From assembly GCA_013813825.1 (NCBI GenBank), contig JACCRA010000450.1, forward strand, positions 1 to 5,398: DNA of 5,398 bases. Reading direction: 5' to 3'. This DNA comes from Pyrinomonadaceae bacterium (GTDB lineage: Bacteria > Acidobacteriota > Blastocatellia > Pyrinomonadales > Pyrinomonadaceae). The notes beneath the pieces are model-generated. The model had not been told where the DNA came from and ran no database searches. It saw only the letters and a list, made by a program, of their open reading frames with translations. The position numbers and the translations under genes are program-made. The stretch's first letter is position 1. Each line of letters opens with the position of its first letter. This document shows positions 5,330 to 5,398 of this stretch, piece by piece.

Positions 5330-5371
5330 TTTTCATTCATTATTCATCGTTTCGCACTCAGCATTAGTTTA
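5330..5371. repeat. Degenerate 7-bp repeat in the spacer after hsp20
   Basis: Units TCATTAT (5337), TCATCGT (5344), TTCGCAC (5351) and TCAGCAT (5358) follow at 7-bp steps. They share the TCAT/TCAG core with the ATTCATC units at 2091-2104. The match is looser than in the other spacers. Confidence 0.45.
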
Positions 5372-5372
5372 T

Positions 5373-5398
5373 ATGTCCATTACTAACATTACAGAAAG
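5373..5398 (+). CDS. Possible start of a further gene, cut by the window edge
   Basis: An ATG at 5373 opens a frame reading MSITNITE up to the edge. No clear Shine-Dalgarno site precedes it, because the spacer is AT-rich repeat-like sequence. Eight codons are too few to identify a product. Position and strand after hsp20 are the only other support. Confidence 0.3.

Overview
The window looks like a chromosomal segment of a GC-rich, probably Gram-negative-type bacterium. The mix of an ECF sigma factor followed by a zf-HC2 anti-sigma factor, a B-box/TM2-type membrane protein, NrdR, an Hsp20 and spacers full of degenerate 7-bp repeats reminds me of Acidobacteriota (Blastocatellia / Pyrinomonas-like). 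That placement is inference from style, not a database result. I see no mobile element, CRISPR array, tRNA or rRNA.

Layout. Four genes run on the minus strand (read from right to left): an ECF sigma-70 factor (2795-2109), a membrane-anchored anti-sigma factor with two tandem zinc-binding domains (2022-1240), a zinc-finger/TM2-like multi-spanning membrane protein (1187-408) and a small two-helix membrane protein (279-61). A strong hairpin at 1-23 may end this group. A 279-bp divergent spacer (2796-3074) holds a candidate ECF promoter for the sigma gene, two runs of 7-bp repeats and a near-consensus NrdR box. On the plus strand follow a flippase-like (LPG synthase TM, UPF0104) membrane protein (3075-4157), nrdR (4203-4688), an Hsp20 small heat-shock protein (4829-5305) and the possible first codons of another gene from 5373 to the window edge. 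No gene-free stretch exceeds 300 bp.

How it fits together. The minus-strand group reads as an envelope-stress type regulatory unit: sigma factor, its membrane-tethered zinc anti-sigma partner and two membrane proteins that may be sensors, targets or passengers. The plus-strand pair flippase-like gene plus nrdR is close enough (45 bp) to be one transcript. The NrdR box about 85 bp upstream of the first gene suggests that NrdR controls its own operon. Hsp20 lies beyond a 140-bp spacer with a long imperfect hairpin made of 7-bp repeats and may be a separate unit.

The most distinctive points are the tandem duplication of the zinc anti-sigma domain, the NrdR box, and heptad-periodic repeats, often with complementary arms, in most of the larger spacers.
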